A stretch of DNA of 57,550 nt from UBA11400 sp964550435 (lineage in GTDB: Bacteria > Bacteroidota > Rhodothermia > Balneolales > HLUCCA01): NCBI GenBank assembly GCA_964550435.1, contig CAZJZI010000010.1, positions 1 through 57,550 of the forward strand, in the 5' to 3' direction. This document shows, piece after piece, positions 1-8,511 of the stretch. The notes below the pieces were generated by a model. The model was not told where the DNA came from. It saw only the letters and a list, made by a program, of their open reading frames with translations, and searched no databases. Each line of letters starts with the position of its first letter. The first letter of the stretch is position 1. The position numbers were made by a program, and so were the translations under genes.

Positions 1-829
1 GGTGACTGAATATCTCTCTTTGAGCCCGGTTCAGTCGCCGTTGGTCAAATCTTTGTCCAGACCGTAGTGCCGATTCGCGAACAACCAACCGTTCTGTCAC
101 AGACTCGTTGCCCTCGATATTAATGGTGTCGATATAAGCTAGCGGACCCGGATCTACTTCGATTCGTATCCGAGCCTCAAACATGGTTGAATCAACATCG
201 GTTGAAACTGAAGTCTTGGAAAAAGCATAACCCATGTTTTTTAATGTTGACTGTATTTCTCCAACTACTTCATCCTCGCGGATGTACTCAAATCGCTCAC
301 CTTCCTGAAAGTGAATGCGATTGAGTGTCCTTTCAAACATCTGATCGGTAAGTATCGCCTCTTTATCAAAACCGGTACCCACAAGTTCACAGACCATAGA
401 GGCTATTCGAATCTCTGGTCCTTCTTCAACCGTAAAGGTGATGTCCCGTTGCCAGTCTTTCCTTCCTTCTTCGATACTAAACTGGATTTTTGCCCGGGGA
501 AAGCCTCTTCTTTGATAAAATCGTTCAAGTCTGACTGCATCCCTGCGCACTTCCATTTCAGAGAATACATTACCTGTCCGCTTCCAGAAAAGCCATCGAT
601 TATAAACGGCCGTTGGCTGACTAGCAATAACTTCCAAAAGTACTATGTCCGGATATGTAGCATTGTCTTCGATTTCAACTTTTCTTATGCGAAGGTCATT
701 ATCTACTTGTGCTACAACGTCATGCCCGTTAAATAATAGCATCAGAAACCCAACACCCGCTATTAGAGCGACCTTTTTAAAAGCTCTCTTTTCGAAATAA
801 GTTTCTGACACTCGGAGTAAATGATTCAT
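1..829 (-). CDS. BamA/TamA-like outer-membrane protein, N-terminal POTRA part (partial)
   Basis: Reading the minus strand from the ATG at 829 gives an open frame of 276 codons that runs off the window start. It opens with a hydrophobic signal segment (VALIAGVGFLMLLFNG) ending near VVAQ. POTRA-like repeats follow: RIRKVEIEDNATYPDIVLLE, then FYQRRGFPRAKIQFSIEEG, then IDTINIEGNESVTERLVVRE and ALRSGQRFDQRRLNRAQ. The pattern of an N-terminal beta strand, YxxRGF and a second strand is typical of POTRA domains of BamA/TamA-family proteins, which assemble or translocate outer-membrane proteins. The beta-barrel lies outside the window, so BamA cannot be separated from TamA or a TamL-like lipoprotein; there is no lipobox Cys, which argues against TamL. 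Divergent from the M14 gene. Confidence 0.82.
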   Translation of the reverse strand, partial: MNHLLRVSETYFEKRAFKKVALIAGVGFLMLLFNGHDVVAQVDNDLRIRKVEIEDNATYPDIVLLEVIASQPTAVYNRWLFWKRTGNVFSEMEVRRDAVRLERFYQRRGFPRAKIQFSIEEGRKDWQRDITFTVEEGPEIRIASMVCELVGTGFDKEAILTDQMFERTLNRIHFQEGERFEYIREDEVVGEIQSTLKNMGYAFSKTSVSTDVDSTMFEARIRIEVDPGPLAYIDTINIEGNESVTERLVVRESALRSGQRFDQRRLNRAQREIFSH

Positions 830-978
830 GCAATAGCGCAAACGCCGTTCGATAAATGGTTTATTCTTGGCCTAAAATAGCCCAAAACAAGATATCTGCC
901 TATATTTAGTTGATTTTTATGCCAAATAGTATTCTTTGTTGGTAGAATTATTTCACGAATTCAACATCATTATATTGT

Positions 979-998
979 GTCTCATTATAATTTGAGAC
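979..998. promoter_or_regulatory. Inverted repeat upstream of the M14 lipoprotein gene
   Basis: GTCTCA and TGAGAC form a perfect 6-bp dyad separated by the AT-only octamer TTATAATT. It lies 36 bp before the proposed start at 1035 in the divergent gap between the BamA-like gene and the M14 gene. It could be an operator or a small mRNA hairpin. Only one copy was seen, so the role is a guess. Confidence 0.25.
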
Positions 999-1034
999 TC
1001 ATCTATGTTTAAATCAAACCGAGCATCTACACTT

Positions 1035-2288
1035 ATGAAACTGAATCGTACATCCTTGTTGCTCTTGGGAGTAGCCCTTTTTGTCGTTAACTCCTGTCGG
1101 TCATCACAGGAAACCTGGTCAATTTCCTATGATCCACCCGGTGCAACAACAGAGACAAAAGAACTTACACCCCATCATAAACGAACCATCGGAGTTGAAT
1201 CTCAAGGTGTTTGGGTTAGTAATGAGTTTGATGGAGGTCGATTCAGTGATTTTTATGCAGTCGATCAGAATCGTTTCAGAATGGAAATCCATCCCGAAAA
1301 CGCACCGATAAACCGTAGTGCATGGTATGCATTTAAGGTCTGGTCAGACACACCGAAAACCATTGAAATCGAGATGGTTTATAAAGATGGAGCTCATCGT
1401 TACATACCAAAATCCAGTAGTGATGCATACACCTGGACCGTTGCCGACAGTACTCAATACCAGCATAATGGGGATGCAGGAACCGCACTTTTGACATTAA
1501 ATGTCTCACAAGAACCACTTTGGGTGGTTGCGCAGGAGCTATTTACCAGCATCCATGTCAACGCCTGGCTGGATTCGTTGTCTACTACGGAAGGGATATC
1601 ACTTCAAACTATTGGTAAGTCTACTTTAGGACGGCCTCTGAACCGAATGGTCATTAATCAAACTGGCAATGAACTGGCTCCGGCAATTGTAGTTACCGGG
1701 CGTCAGCATCCACCTGAAGTGACAGGATCCATCGGACAACGGGTTTTTCTCGAAACGATTCTCAGTGATCATGAGATTGCTCGCGAATTTCGTGAACGGT
1801 TTCAGTTAATAGCCTATCCGCTCGTTAATCCGGATGGGGTCGATGGAGGTCATTGGCGTCATAATGCGGGTGGTGTGGATTTAAACCGCGATTGGGGTCC
1901 ATTCAATCAACCAGAAACAGCTGCCATTCGTGATGATCTGCTTGGCTTCAAATCCCGCGGGCTGGACGTATGGTATGCGCTCGACTTTCATAGTACTTCT
2001 TACGATGTATTTTATACCATCAACAAAGACATTCCGGTAAAAATACCTGGCCTGACCGATCGTTGGCTCGCTGGAATTGTCCAACGCGTTCCGGATTATT
2101 CAATTCGTGAAGAACCCTCGGGTGTAGCTCCTCCAATAGCAAAAAACTGGATGTATAAAACGTTTGATCAGGCAGATGGAGTAACCTACGAAATAGGTGA
2201 TGCAACACCTCGAAACAGAATCCACCAGGTTGTTGAGGCTGCTGCTTTGAGTTTAATGGAACGCCTGCTGACTGAAGTGCCTGATTAA
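1035..2288 (+). CDS. M14-family zinc carboxypeptidase, lipoprotein
   Basis: Predicted secreted metallopeptidase anchored as a lipoprotein: from the ATG at 1035 the protein starts MKLNRTSLLLLGVALFVVNS followed by the lipobox Cys. The upstream ATG at 1005 would add ten residues before the signal peptide and is less likely. M14 hallmarks are present in order: RQHPPEVTG with the zinc HxxE (about residues 225-228), DLNRDWGPFNQPET (substrate-binding Arg region), LDFHST carrying the third zinc His (about 319), and VTYEIGD with the catalytic Glu (about 386). A beta-rich domain of about 200 residues precedes the catalytic domain. The family removes C-terminal residues or cleaves peptidoglycan stem peptides; the substrate is not readable here. 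It is followed by the 5'-nucleotidase gene on the same strand. Confidence 0.82.
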   Translation: MKLNRTSLLLLGVALFVVNSCRSSQETWSISYDPPGATTETKELTPHHKRTIGVESQGVWVSNEFDGGRFSDFYAVDQNRFRMEIHPENAPINRSAWYAFKVWSDTPKTIEIEMVYKDGAHRYIPKSSSDAYTWTVADSTQYQHNGDAGTALLTLNVSQEPLWVVAQELFTSIHVNAWLDSLSTTEGISLQTIGKSTLGRPLNRMVINQTGNELAPAIVVTGRQHPPEVTGSIGQRVFLETILSDHEIAREFRERFQLIAYPLVNPDGVDGGHWRHNAGGVDLNRDWGPFNQPETAAIRDDLLGFKSRGLDVWYALDFHSTSYDVFYTINKDIPVKIPGLTDRWLAGIVQRVPDYSIREEPSGVAPPIAKNWMYKTFDQADGVTYEIGDATPRNRIHQVVEAAALSLMERLLTEVPD

Positions 2289-2355
2289 CTTCATTTTGTA
2301 AATGGCGGAATCCTTGGTAACATATCCTCATTCAACATTAGGTCATCCCACTATT

Positions 2356-4338
2356 ATGTCACTTCGAAATCGTATTTACATTTTTTTAATTGTAGGATTA
2401 TTTTGGGGAATTCAACCTGGAAAAGCACAGGATTTGAATCCGATTACCACTGATGAGCTTCGTTTTACTCTGTTACATACCAACGATGAACACGCTGCCC
2501 TGATTCCTAAACCACAGTCAGATTATGGACTCGACGGCGCACAAACGGTTGGTGGAATAGCACGTGTAGCTACGTTGGTAAATCAGATTCGGGAACAAAA
2601 GGCAGCGACAAACGAACCCGTTTTACTCGTATCAGGGGGTGATTTTATTAGCGGATCACCGTTTAGTTGGTTGATTTTACGAAATTACTCTCCCGAGTTG
2701 AATATGATGATCGAGTCAGGGTATGATGTCATCACCCTCGGAAATCATGAATTCGATTACGGACCGGATGCACTAGCGCAGTATCTGGAACGCGTCGGGT
2801 ACCCTGAAATGGCACTACAAGTCCCGATAGTTGCTACAAATATGCAGATTCCGGATGGTCATCCGCTTGAAAACATGGGTATTGAGTCGACACATCTGAA
2901 GCGGCTCCCGAATGGGCTGGTTGTCGGATTTTTTGGAATGATGGGAATCCATGCAGCGAATGTGGCTCCAATGGCAGCGCCGGTTACATTTTCAGACCGG
3001 GTCCAGGCAGCAATCCTGGCCGTTCAACAACTCCGGGATAATGGTGCAGACGTGGTAATTATGTTATCCCACTCGGGCGAAGGCGAGGAATCGGACATCG
3101 CTGCGGCAGTTTCGGGAATTGATGTCATAGTTGGTGGCCACACACACAGCGTATTGAAAAAGCCACTTGTTGTGAACAATACACTCATATTGCAGACAGG
3201 AACAGAGTTTCAGTATATGGGAATGCTGGAATTCTCTTTTGATACTGCAACCAAAAAGCTAACCATGTTAAATATGCCTGGCAGTGGACCAGATGAGACC
3301 TATTTGATTCCAATAGAGGAGTCTATTGAAGAAGATCCACGTGTTAAAGTGCTGGTTGACGAATATGCCGGCCGTTTGAGCGAATTGGTGGCAGAAATGA
3401 CCGAAGGCCAAGTAACCAGTTACAATCAGATTATTGGTAAGTCCGATGTTGTCATTCCAAGAAGTCCTGAGCTTTCTGAAACCCCTCTGGGTAACTTTGT
3501 TGCCGATGCAATGCTTCAGGCAGCTGAAGAAGCAACCGGACGTCGTGTTGATTTTGTGTTCCAGTCAAGTGGGGTGATTCGTGGAGATCTCGTCCCTAGT
3601 ATGCATCCCGACGGAAAAGGCAATTTGAGCTTTTATGATGTCGCAAGTTTGATTGGGCTTGGGTCAGGTCCGGATGGTTTACCTGGATATCCCATGGTTT
3701 CGGTGTACTTCACAGGTACCGAGATTCGAAGGGTTTTGGAAATTACTGTACTGTTGTCGCAGCTAATGGGCGACACCTACTTTCTTCAAAACTCCCGACT
3801 GTTAGTAGATTTCGATCCAGCTCGGGCTACTTACTTCACCGTTCCGTTTACCAATACCCCGATTCCAACAGGTAAATCTGTACTGGACGCCAGAATATTC
3901 ACTGGTGATGGCCGACAGACTTCAGATCCGACCGATTATGTTTCTTTGAGTGTGAACGACACCACGTTGTATCATGTAGTATCAGACTTTTACAATGCAT
4001 CCTTTTTGCCCATGGTTGGTGAGATTTTACCCGGATTCAAGTTAGTCATGAAGGACGAAAATGGGAATCCGGTCGAACTAAAAGACCGTATCATTTTCGA
4101 TAATGGACAAGAAGCCAAGGTTTGGGAGGCAGTTATCAGTTATTTGATGGAACAACCCGCCGATAGCACCGGTATTCCTGTGATTGACGCATCATATGGA
4201 CAAACCGAAGGACGATGGAATCGTGTTGATGGTGGATCAGTTATCCTGGTACCAGCCTTGATATCATTTGGGGTACTGTCAATTCTAATATCTCTTATCG
4301 TCTTTTGGAGACGACATCGTAGATCTGTTGTAGCATAA
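2356..4338 (+). CDS. 5'-nucleotidase / UshA-like metallophosphatase, C-terminally membrane anchored
   Basis: Two-domain nucleotidase of about 660 residues. The start at 2356 gives a clean signal peptide (MSLRNRIYIFLIVGLFWG...KAQ); a frame open from 2302 would put 18 non-signal residues in front. The N-terminal calcineurin-like domain has LLHTNDEH, GGDFISGSP, LGNHEFDYG, LSHSGEG and VGGHTHS, the metal-binding motifs of UshA/CpdB enzymes. The C-terminal 5'-nucleotidase domain follows (TPLGNFVADAM; FQSSGVIRGD). The protein ends with a transmembrane helix (about residues 632-653) and a basic tail RRHRRS, so it is probably tethered to the inner membrane facing the periplasm, whereas E. coli UshA is soluble. 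Likely role: dephosphorylating extracytoplasmic nucleotides for uptake. Sits 67 bp after the M14 gene. Confidence 0.85.
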   Translation: MSLRNRIYIFLIVGLFWGIQPGKAQDLNPITTDELRFTLLHTNDEHAALIPKPQSDYGLDGAQTVGGIARVATLVNQIREQKAATNEPVLLVSGGDFISGSPFSWLILRNYSPELNMMIESGYDVITLGNHEFDYGPDALAQYLERVGYPEMALQVPIVATNMQIPDGHPLENMGIESTHLKRLPNGLVVGFFGMMGIHAANVAPMAAPVTFSDRVQAAILAVQQLRDNGADVVIMLSHSGEGEESDIAAAVSGIDVIVGGHTHSVLKKPLVVNNTLILQTGTEFQYMGMLEFSFDTATKKLTMLNMPGSGPDETYLIPIEESIEEDPRVKVLVDEYAGRLSELVAEMTEGQVTSYNQIIGKSDVVIPRSPELSETPLGNFVADAMLQAAEEATGRRVDFVFQSSGVIRGDLVPSMHPDGKGNLSFYDVASLIGLGSGPDGLPGYPMVSVYFTGTEIRRVLEITVLLSQLMGDTYFLQNSRLLVDFDPARATYFTVPFTNTPIPTGKSVLDARIFTGDGRQTSDPTDYVSLSVNDTTLYHVVSDFYNASFLPMVGEILPGFKLVMKDENGNPVELKDRIIFDNGQEAKVWEAVISYLMEQPADSTGIPVIDASYGQTEGRWNRVDGGSVILVPALISFGVLSILISLIVFWRRHRRSVVA

Positions 4339-4447
4339 ACATTAGGCCAGCTATAGTGACTATCAGGCATGTTTTCGCATGATTTATCCATGTAAAAACT
4401 TATTCTGATGTTATTTTCGTAGGTCGATATCCGTATTTTTACGGACT

Positions 4448-5839
4448 ATGAAATTACGATTACTCCATTTGTTCGCGCTGATGCTTATTTCCAGCGCAGT
4501 TACATCAATTAACGCCCAATCCCGATCCGAGAAAATCGGTCAGATGCTGTTGGTCGGTTACGCTAACTCCGGCACATCATTAGAGACCCTCTATGAAGAT
4601 ATCTACCAGAGAAATTTGGGTGGCGTGCTTCATTTTGGGTACAATATCACTAGTCGTGACCAAATTCGTGACAGAAATCAAGAATTTCAGGACATGGCCA
4701 CGACGCCAATGTTTCTGGCTACCGACCAGGAAGGTGGACGCGTCGCACGGCTATCCGCAGCAAACGGATTCGCCAATACCAATTCGGCATGGGTAACCGG
4801 GATATTATGGCGCAAGGTCGATTCAACCCGAACCCAGGCCGCCCGCATGGCGGGTTGGTTCAACGACATCGGAATGAACGTGAACTTCGCTCCGGTTGTG
4901 GATGTAAATGTGAATCCAAGTAATCCGGTTATTGCCGGATTACAACGCACCTACTCGGCCAATCCGGAAACTGTTTATGAACATGCTGCTGCATTCATAA
5001 ATGAATTTAAAAGTCGGAAAATTGCTACCTCTCTTAAGCATTTTCCCGGACATGGAAGTTCAAGAGCAGATTCGCACGAAGGCTTTACGGACATTACCGA
5101 CACCTGGAAAGATCTGGAACTGATTCCATACCAAAGACTCATGGAAAATGAACCACCGAACATGATAATGACTGGTCACTTGTACAATGCTACTTTCGAC
5201 TCCGAGTATCCGGCTACCTTGTCGTACAATACCCTTACCGGACTCCTCCGTGATTCCCTGAATTATGATGGTATTATCATCAGTGACGAAATGTTTATGG
5301 GAGCATTGAGCGAGAATTACACGTTCGATGAGTCGGTTAATAAAGCCATAGAAGCCGGTGTAGACATTCTGCTGTTCAACTACAACCTGTGCCGTACTTC
5401 TGTACCATGTGGACTACAGACCGAAGGATCCCTGGTTCAGTATGTTGTAGATCTGGTTGAACGCAAAATTGATGAAGGAGTACTCAGTGAAGAACGCATT
5501 GATGCGTCATATGATCGTATCATGTCACTTAAAGAAACACTGTACTCAACGGACATCGAAACACCCGAACTACCCGTAGCAACCACGCTTCACCAGAATT
5601 ACCCGAATCCGTTCAATCCACAGACTACCATTCGTTTCGATATGCCAGTCGATGGAAATGCTAAATTAACAGTTTATAATAGCCTTGGACAGCAAGTTGC
5701 CTTGCTGGCAAATCAGACTTTCAGCGCAGGATCACATTCTGTGAATTTTGATGCGTCGAGCCTGTCTTCTGGAGTGTACATCTATACACTTAGTACCGAT
5801 TCAGGTATCCAGACCCGACGCATGACCTTGGTCAAATAA
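4448..5839 (+). CDS. GH3 beta-N-acetylhexosaminidase (NagZ-like) with T9SS sorting domain
   Basis: Glycoside hydrolase family 3 enzyme expected to release terminal beta-GlcNAc from muropeptides or chitin oligomers. Signal peptide MKLRLLHLFALMLISSAV...NAQ. Catalytic features: TDQEGGRVARL (about residue 92), KHFPGHG followed by ADSH (about 198-210; the Asp-His dyad of NagZ-type enzymes) and IISDEMFMGAL (about 279; the Asp after Ser is the expected nucleophile). From about 383 to 463 there is a type IX secretion C-terminal domain: NYPNPFNP, VYNSLGQQV, GVYIYTL, RRMTLVK. E. coli NagZ is cytoplasmic and about 340 residues, so this one is exported to the surface or medium. Its stop is 5 bp from the stop of the convergent rhodanese gene. 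Confidence 0.88.
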   Translation: MKLRLLHLFALMLISSAVTSINAQSRSEKIGQMLLVGYANSGTSLETLYEDIYQRNLGGVLHFGYNITSRDQIRDRNQEFQDMATTPMFLATDQEGGRVARLSAANGFANTNSAWVTGILWRKVDSTRTQAARMAGWFNDIGMNVNFAPVVDVNVNPSNPVIAGLQRTYSANPETVYEHAAAFINEFKSRKIATSLKHFPGHGSSRADSHEGFTDITDTWKDLELIPYQRLMENEPPNMIMTGHLYNATFDSEYPATLSYNTLTGLLRDSLNYDGIIISDEMFMGALSENYTFDESVNKAIEAGVDILLFNYNLCRTSVPCGLQTEGSLVQYVVDLVERKIDEGVLSEERIDASYDRIMSLKETLYSTDIETPELPVATTLHQNYPNPFNPQTTIRFDMPVDGNAKLTVYNSLGQQVALLANQTFSAGSHSVNFDASSLSSGVYIYTLSTDSGIQTRRMTLVK

Positions 5840-5844
5840 CGGAC

Positions 5845-6789
5845 CTATTGAGCAACGGTGACGCCACTTGCGTTGCCGTATTCAGACCAGGATCCCTCGT
5901 AAGAACGTACTGAATCGTATCCCATTAACCTGAGAGTATAGTAGGCATGTGAACCTCTAACATTCGTGTGGCAATGCGGTATGACCTCTTTGTCACGAGT
6001 TACACCAAGTGAATCATATAACGCCTGTATTTCGTTGTAAGGACGGAAATACTGCACATCACCTTCGACCAATACTTCGCTCCATTCAAGGTTTACCGCA
6101 CCTGGAATATGTCCATTTTGTTCAGCACGTGCATCCACACCTGTAAACTCATCTGCAGAACGGACATCAAAAATTATTTTGTTTGATCCTGGCTCAACTC
6201 CGGTTACATAAGCAAGGTCACACTGACGATCAGGCTGCACTCGAGCAGTGAAGTTTCCAACATTAGCATCCAGAGTAACAGCGTTGGCTAACGAATCTGA
6301 AGGGAAACCTGCAGCGACCCATCCAGCATATCCCCCATCCAGTAAACTGACGGAACCTTCGAATCCATAATATTCGAGGGCATAAAAGAGACGTGCAGAT
6401 CCAAGTCCATTGGTTTCATCATACAGCACCAAACGTGAATCATTATTCACTCCAAGTCCTTGCATGAGTTCTTGAAAACGATCTGGTCCAACCAGGTAAA
6501 ACTCTATTGGACTTTCTGGGTCGTTCAAATCCCGACGTGTGTGGAAGTAAATCGCACCAGGTATATGCCCTTTCTGAAAGTCTTCAAATGAAGTGCGAGT
6601 ATCAATGATTACTTCGTTATCTGACTCGTATGAATACTGAAGGTCTGCTGCACTGATGAGCAATTCAGCATTCGGATAAGTGTCTGGATTAGATTCTGCC
6701 ACCTCGGTTTGCGATGAGTTGCACGATATGACTAAGGTCAAAGCCAAAATAATGGCCAGGTATTGAGGAGAGATTCTGAATATTGACAT
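5845..6789 (-). CDS. Two-domain rhodanese (SseA-like) sulfurtransferase lipoprotein
   Basis: Tandem rhodanese domains as in thiosulfate / 3-mercaptopyruvate sulfurtransferases. The ATG at 6789 gives MSIFRISPQYLAIILALTLV followed by ISC, a lipoprotein signal; the in-frame ATG at 6828 would place charged residues before it. Domain 1 (about 35-160) has VIIDTR and GHIPGAIYF. Domain 2 (about 175-314) has IIFDVRSADEF, GHIPGAVNLEW and the active loop CHTNVR with the catalytic Cys, then GSWSEYG. The loop differs from the common CGxGVT or CRxGxT loops, so donor preference is uncertain. A periplasm-facing sulfurtransferase is less common than the cytosolic form. It is divergent from dacB. Confidence 0.85.
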   Translation of the reverse strand: MSIFRISPQYLAIILALTLVISCNSSQTEVAESNPDTYPNAELLISAADLQYSYESDNEVIIDTRTSFEDFQKGHIPGAIYFHTRRDLNDPESPIEFYLVGPDRFQELMQGLGVNNDSRLVLYDETNGLGSARLFYALEYYGFEGSVSLLDGGYAGWVAAGFPSDSLANAVTLDANVGNFTARVQPDRQCDLAYVTGVEPGSNKIIFDVRSADEFTGVDARAEQNGHIPGAVNLEWSEVLVEGDVQYFRPYNEIQALYDSLGVTRDKEVIPHCHTNVRGSHAYYTLRLMGYDSVRSYEGSWSEYGNASGVTVAQ

Positions 6790-6814
6790 GGTTTTGTATT
6801 TTTTGTGGGTACTG

Positions 6815-6822
6815 AAGCGCTT
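6815..6822. promoter_or_regulatory. AAGCGCTT palindrome (LacI-type operator core), copy 1
   Basis: The perfect 8-bp palindrome AAGCGCTT lies in the divergent gap between the rhodanese lipoprotein start (6789) and dacB (6915). The same core recurs in the gaps upstream of half-glgA (34696) and glgP (46221). This core is typical of LacI/CcpA-family operators. Regulatory function is inferred from recurrence. Confidence 0.35.
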
Positions 6823-6914
6823 GTTCAATACTGATGCATCGATTAAGTTAGTTTACTATCTTCGAACATTGACCCATCCGGGAATCACCAGTAAATCACT
6901 ACAGCGAATAACTT

Positions 6915-8507
6915 ATGTCTTCTGCAACAAAATTTCTCGTGTATTTCGTTCTCTGCCTGATAGTTGCATCTCCCAATGCTCAGGCTCAGTTTCGCAGTCC
7001 TAACGATGTTGATACTACACCGGCTGCTACCTCCGGAACATACGATGCAGAGTACGGGGCATCTTATCGTTCTAATTTGATTCGTGAAATCATGCCACAT
7101 TTGAACGATCCGGTGTTTCAGAATGCGATCTGGGGAGTGAATGTAATTGATTTAAAAAGCGGTGCCACGTTGTTTAGTAGAAATGCACAGGTGAGCATGG
7201 TGCCTGCTTCGAATACAAAACTGTACACTACTGCTGCGGGTTTAGAGCTTCTTGGCACCGATTTTCGGTATGAAACCAGAGTCTGGACCAATGGTCAAAT
7301 TGAAAATGGTACGCTCAAAGGGGATGTTATTGTAGAGGGAAGTGGGGATCCGACAATAAGCGGGCGATTCACAGAAGATGATCGGACAAAAACGTTTCGG
7401 GACTGGGCTGCAGATCTCAAAGCACAGGGAATTACCAGAATTGAAGGCAACATCATCGGCGACGACACGATTTTTGACGATATTGCTCTTGGGAGTAGCT
7501 GGAGTTGGGATTATACGACTTACTGGTACGCTGCTGAAATCGGTGGGCTAAGCTTCAATGAAAATTGTTTAGACATTGAAATGATTGGTACCCGTCCGGG
7601 AGAACCAGCGATTATCAACATGTATCCAAACACGAGCTACACACAGATTGTAAATCAGACTGAGACTGTGCGCCGAGGCGAAAGAACTAACTCTGGATAC
7701 AATCGTCCTTGGGGAACTAACACCATGTATGTCAGCAATCTAGTTGCTGCTGGTGATACCACAACCTATTCGCTCGCTGTTACAAATACAGCATTGTATT
7801 TTGTTCATGTAATGCGAGAAGTTTTCGAATCAGAGGGGATCGAAGTCGAAGGTGACATTTTTGATAGATCAGGACTTCCTGCAGTTGGAAAGTATAAGGA
7901 AACAGGGCGCGTGCTAACTACCTATACATCCCCGACTCTTGGTGAAATCGTATATATTTTAAATAAACGCAGCCAGAATATGTTTGCAGAGAATCTACTT
8001 AAAACTCTGGGTGTATGGTACTTATCAAAACAAGAGAACAGACCTGATGGACCCATGCTTGCTTCTGCACGTGATGGGCATCGTGCTGCCTGGTCAGTTT
8101 TTGGGGCAGCCGGGGTAGACACTACTCGCCTAAATCTGGCAGATGGATCCGGTATGTCACGAATGAATCTGGTCTCTCCCGTTATGACCACAAGCCTACT
8201 TAAATACATGTGGTTCCATCCAAATGAAGAGGTCCGCGCCGCATTCGTTGAATCACTTCCACGCGGTGGAGAAGAAATTGGCACCCTTCGTTCTATGTTC
8301 CTTCGTGGACCCGCAGCTGTATCTGTCGCAGCAAAGACGGGTACATTGGGCTATGCAAGAGCTCTGAGTGGATATGTTACAGCCAAAGATGGCACCCCAT
8401 TGGCATTTTCGATCATGGTCAACCATCACACAATAGGGGGTAGTCAGGCAAATCGTGTGATTGAAGCCCTCGTTAATGAACTTGCTGAATTTTCCTACGA
8501 CCAATAA
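6915..8507 (+). CDS. dacB: D-alanyl-D-alanine carboxypeptidase/endopeptidase (PBP4, peptidase S13)
   Basis: Periplasmic penicillin-binding protein 4 that trims or cross-cuts peptidoglycan peptides. Signal peptide MSSATKFLVYFVLCLIVASP...AQA. Active-site motifs: VPASNTKLYTTAA (SxxK, about residue 98), DGSGMSRMNLVSP (second motif, about 410-422) and AAKTGTLGYA (KTG, about 474). The insertion between SxxK and the second motif is long, as in S13 enzymes (GDPTISGRF, GNIIGDDTIFDD). At 530 residues it is somewhat longer than E. coli PBP4 (477). A beta-lactamase-like gene begins 5 bases after its stop, so the two are very likely co-transcribed. Confidence 0.92.
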   Translation: MSSATKFLVYFVLCLIVASPNAQAQFRSPNDVDTTPAATSGTYDAEYGASYRSNLIREIMPHLNDPVFQNAIWGVNVIDLKSGATLFSRNAQVSMVPASNTKLYTTAAGLELLGTDFRYETRVWTNGQIENGTLKGDVIVEGSGDPTISGRFTEDDRTKTFRDWAADLKAQGITRIEGNIIGDDTIFDDIALGSSWSWDYTTYWYAAEIGGLSFNENCLDIEMIGTRPGEPAIINMYPNTSYTQIVNQTETVRRGERTNSGYNRPWGTNTMYVSNLVAAGDTTTYSLAVTNTALYFVHVMREVFESEGIEVEGDIFDRSGLPAVGKYKETGRVLTTYTSPTLGEIVYILNKRSQNMFAENLLKTLGVWYLSKQENRPDGPMLASARDGHRAAWSVFGAAGVDTTRLNLADGSGMSRMNLVSPVMTTSLLKYMWFHPNEEVRAAFVESLPRGGEEIGTLRSMFLRGPAAVSVAAKTGTLGYARALSGYVTAKDGTPLAFSIMVNHHTIGGSQANRVIEALVNELAEFSYDQ

Positions 8508-8511
8508 TCTT

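Noticed and set aside
311..736. Open frame on + in the first 830 bp.
   Set aside because: It is antisense to the BamA-like frame, which has POTRA-like motifs and a signal peptide; the + translation shows no domain pattern.
8461..8511. TTG start for the beta-lactamase-like gene inside dacB.
   Set aside because: It would overlap dacB by 47 bp and put non-signal residues before a good lipoprotein signal starting at 8512.
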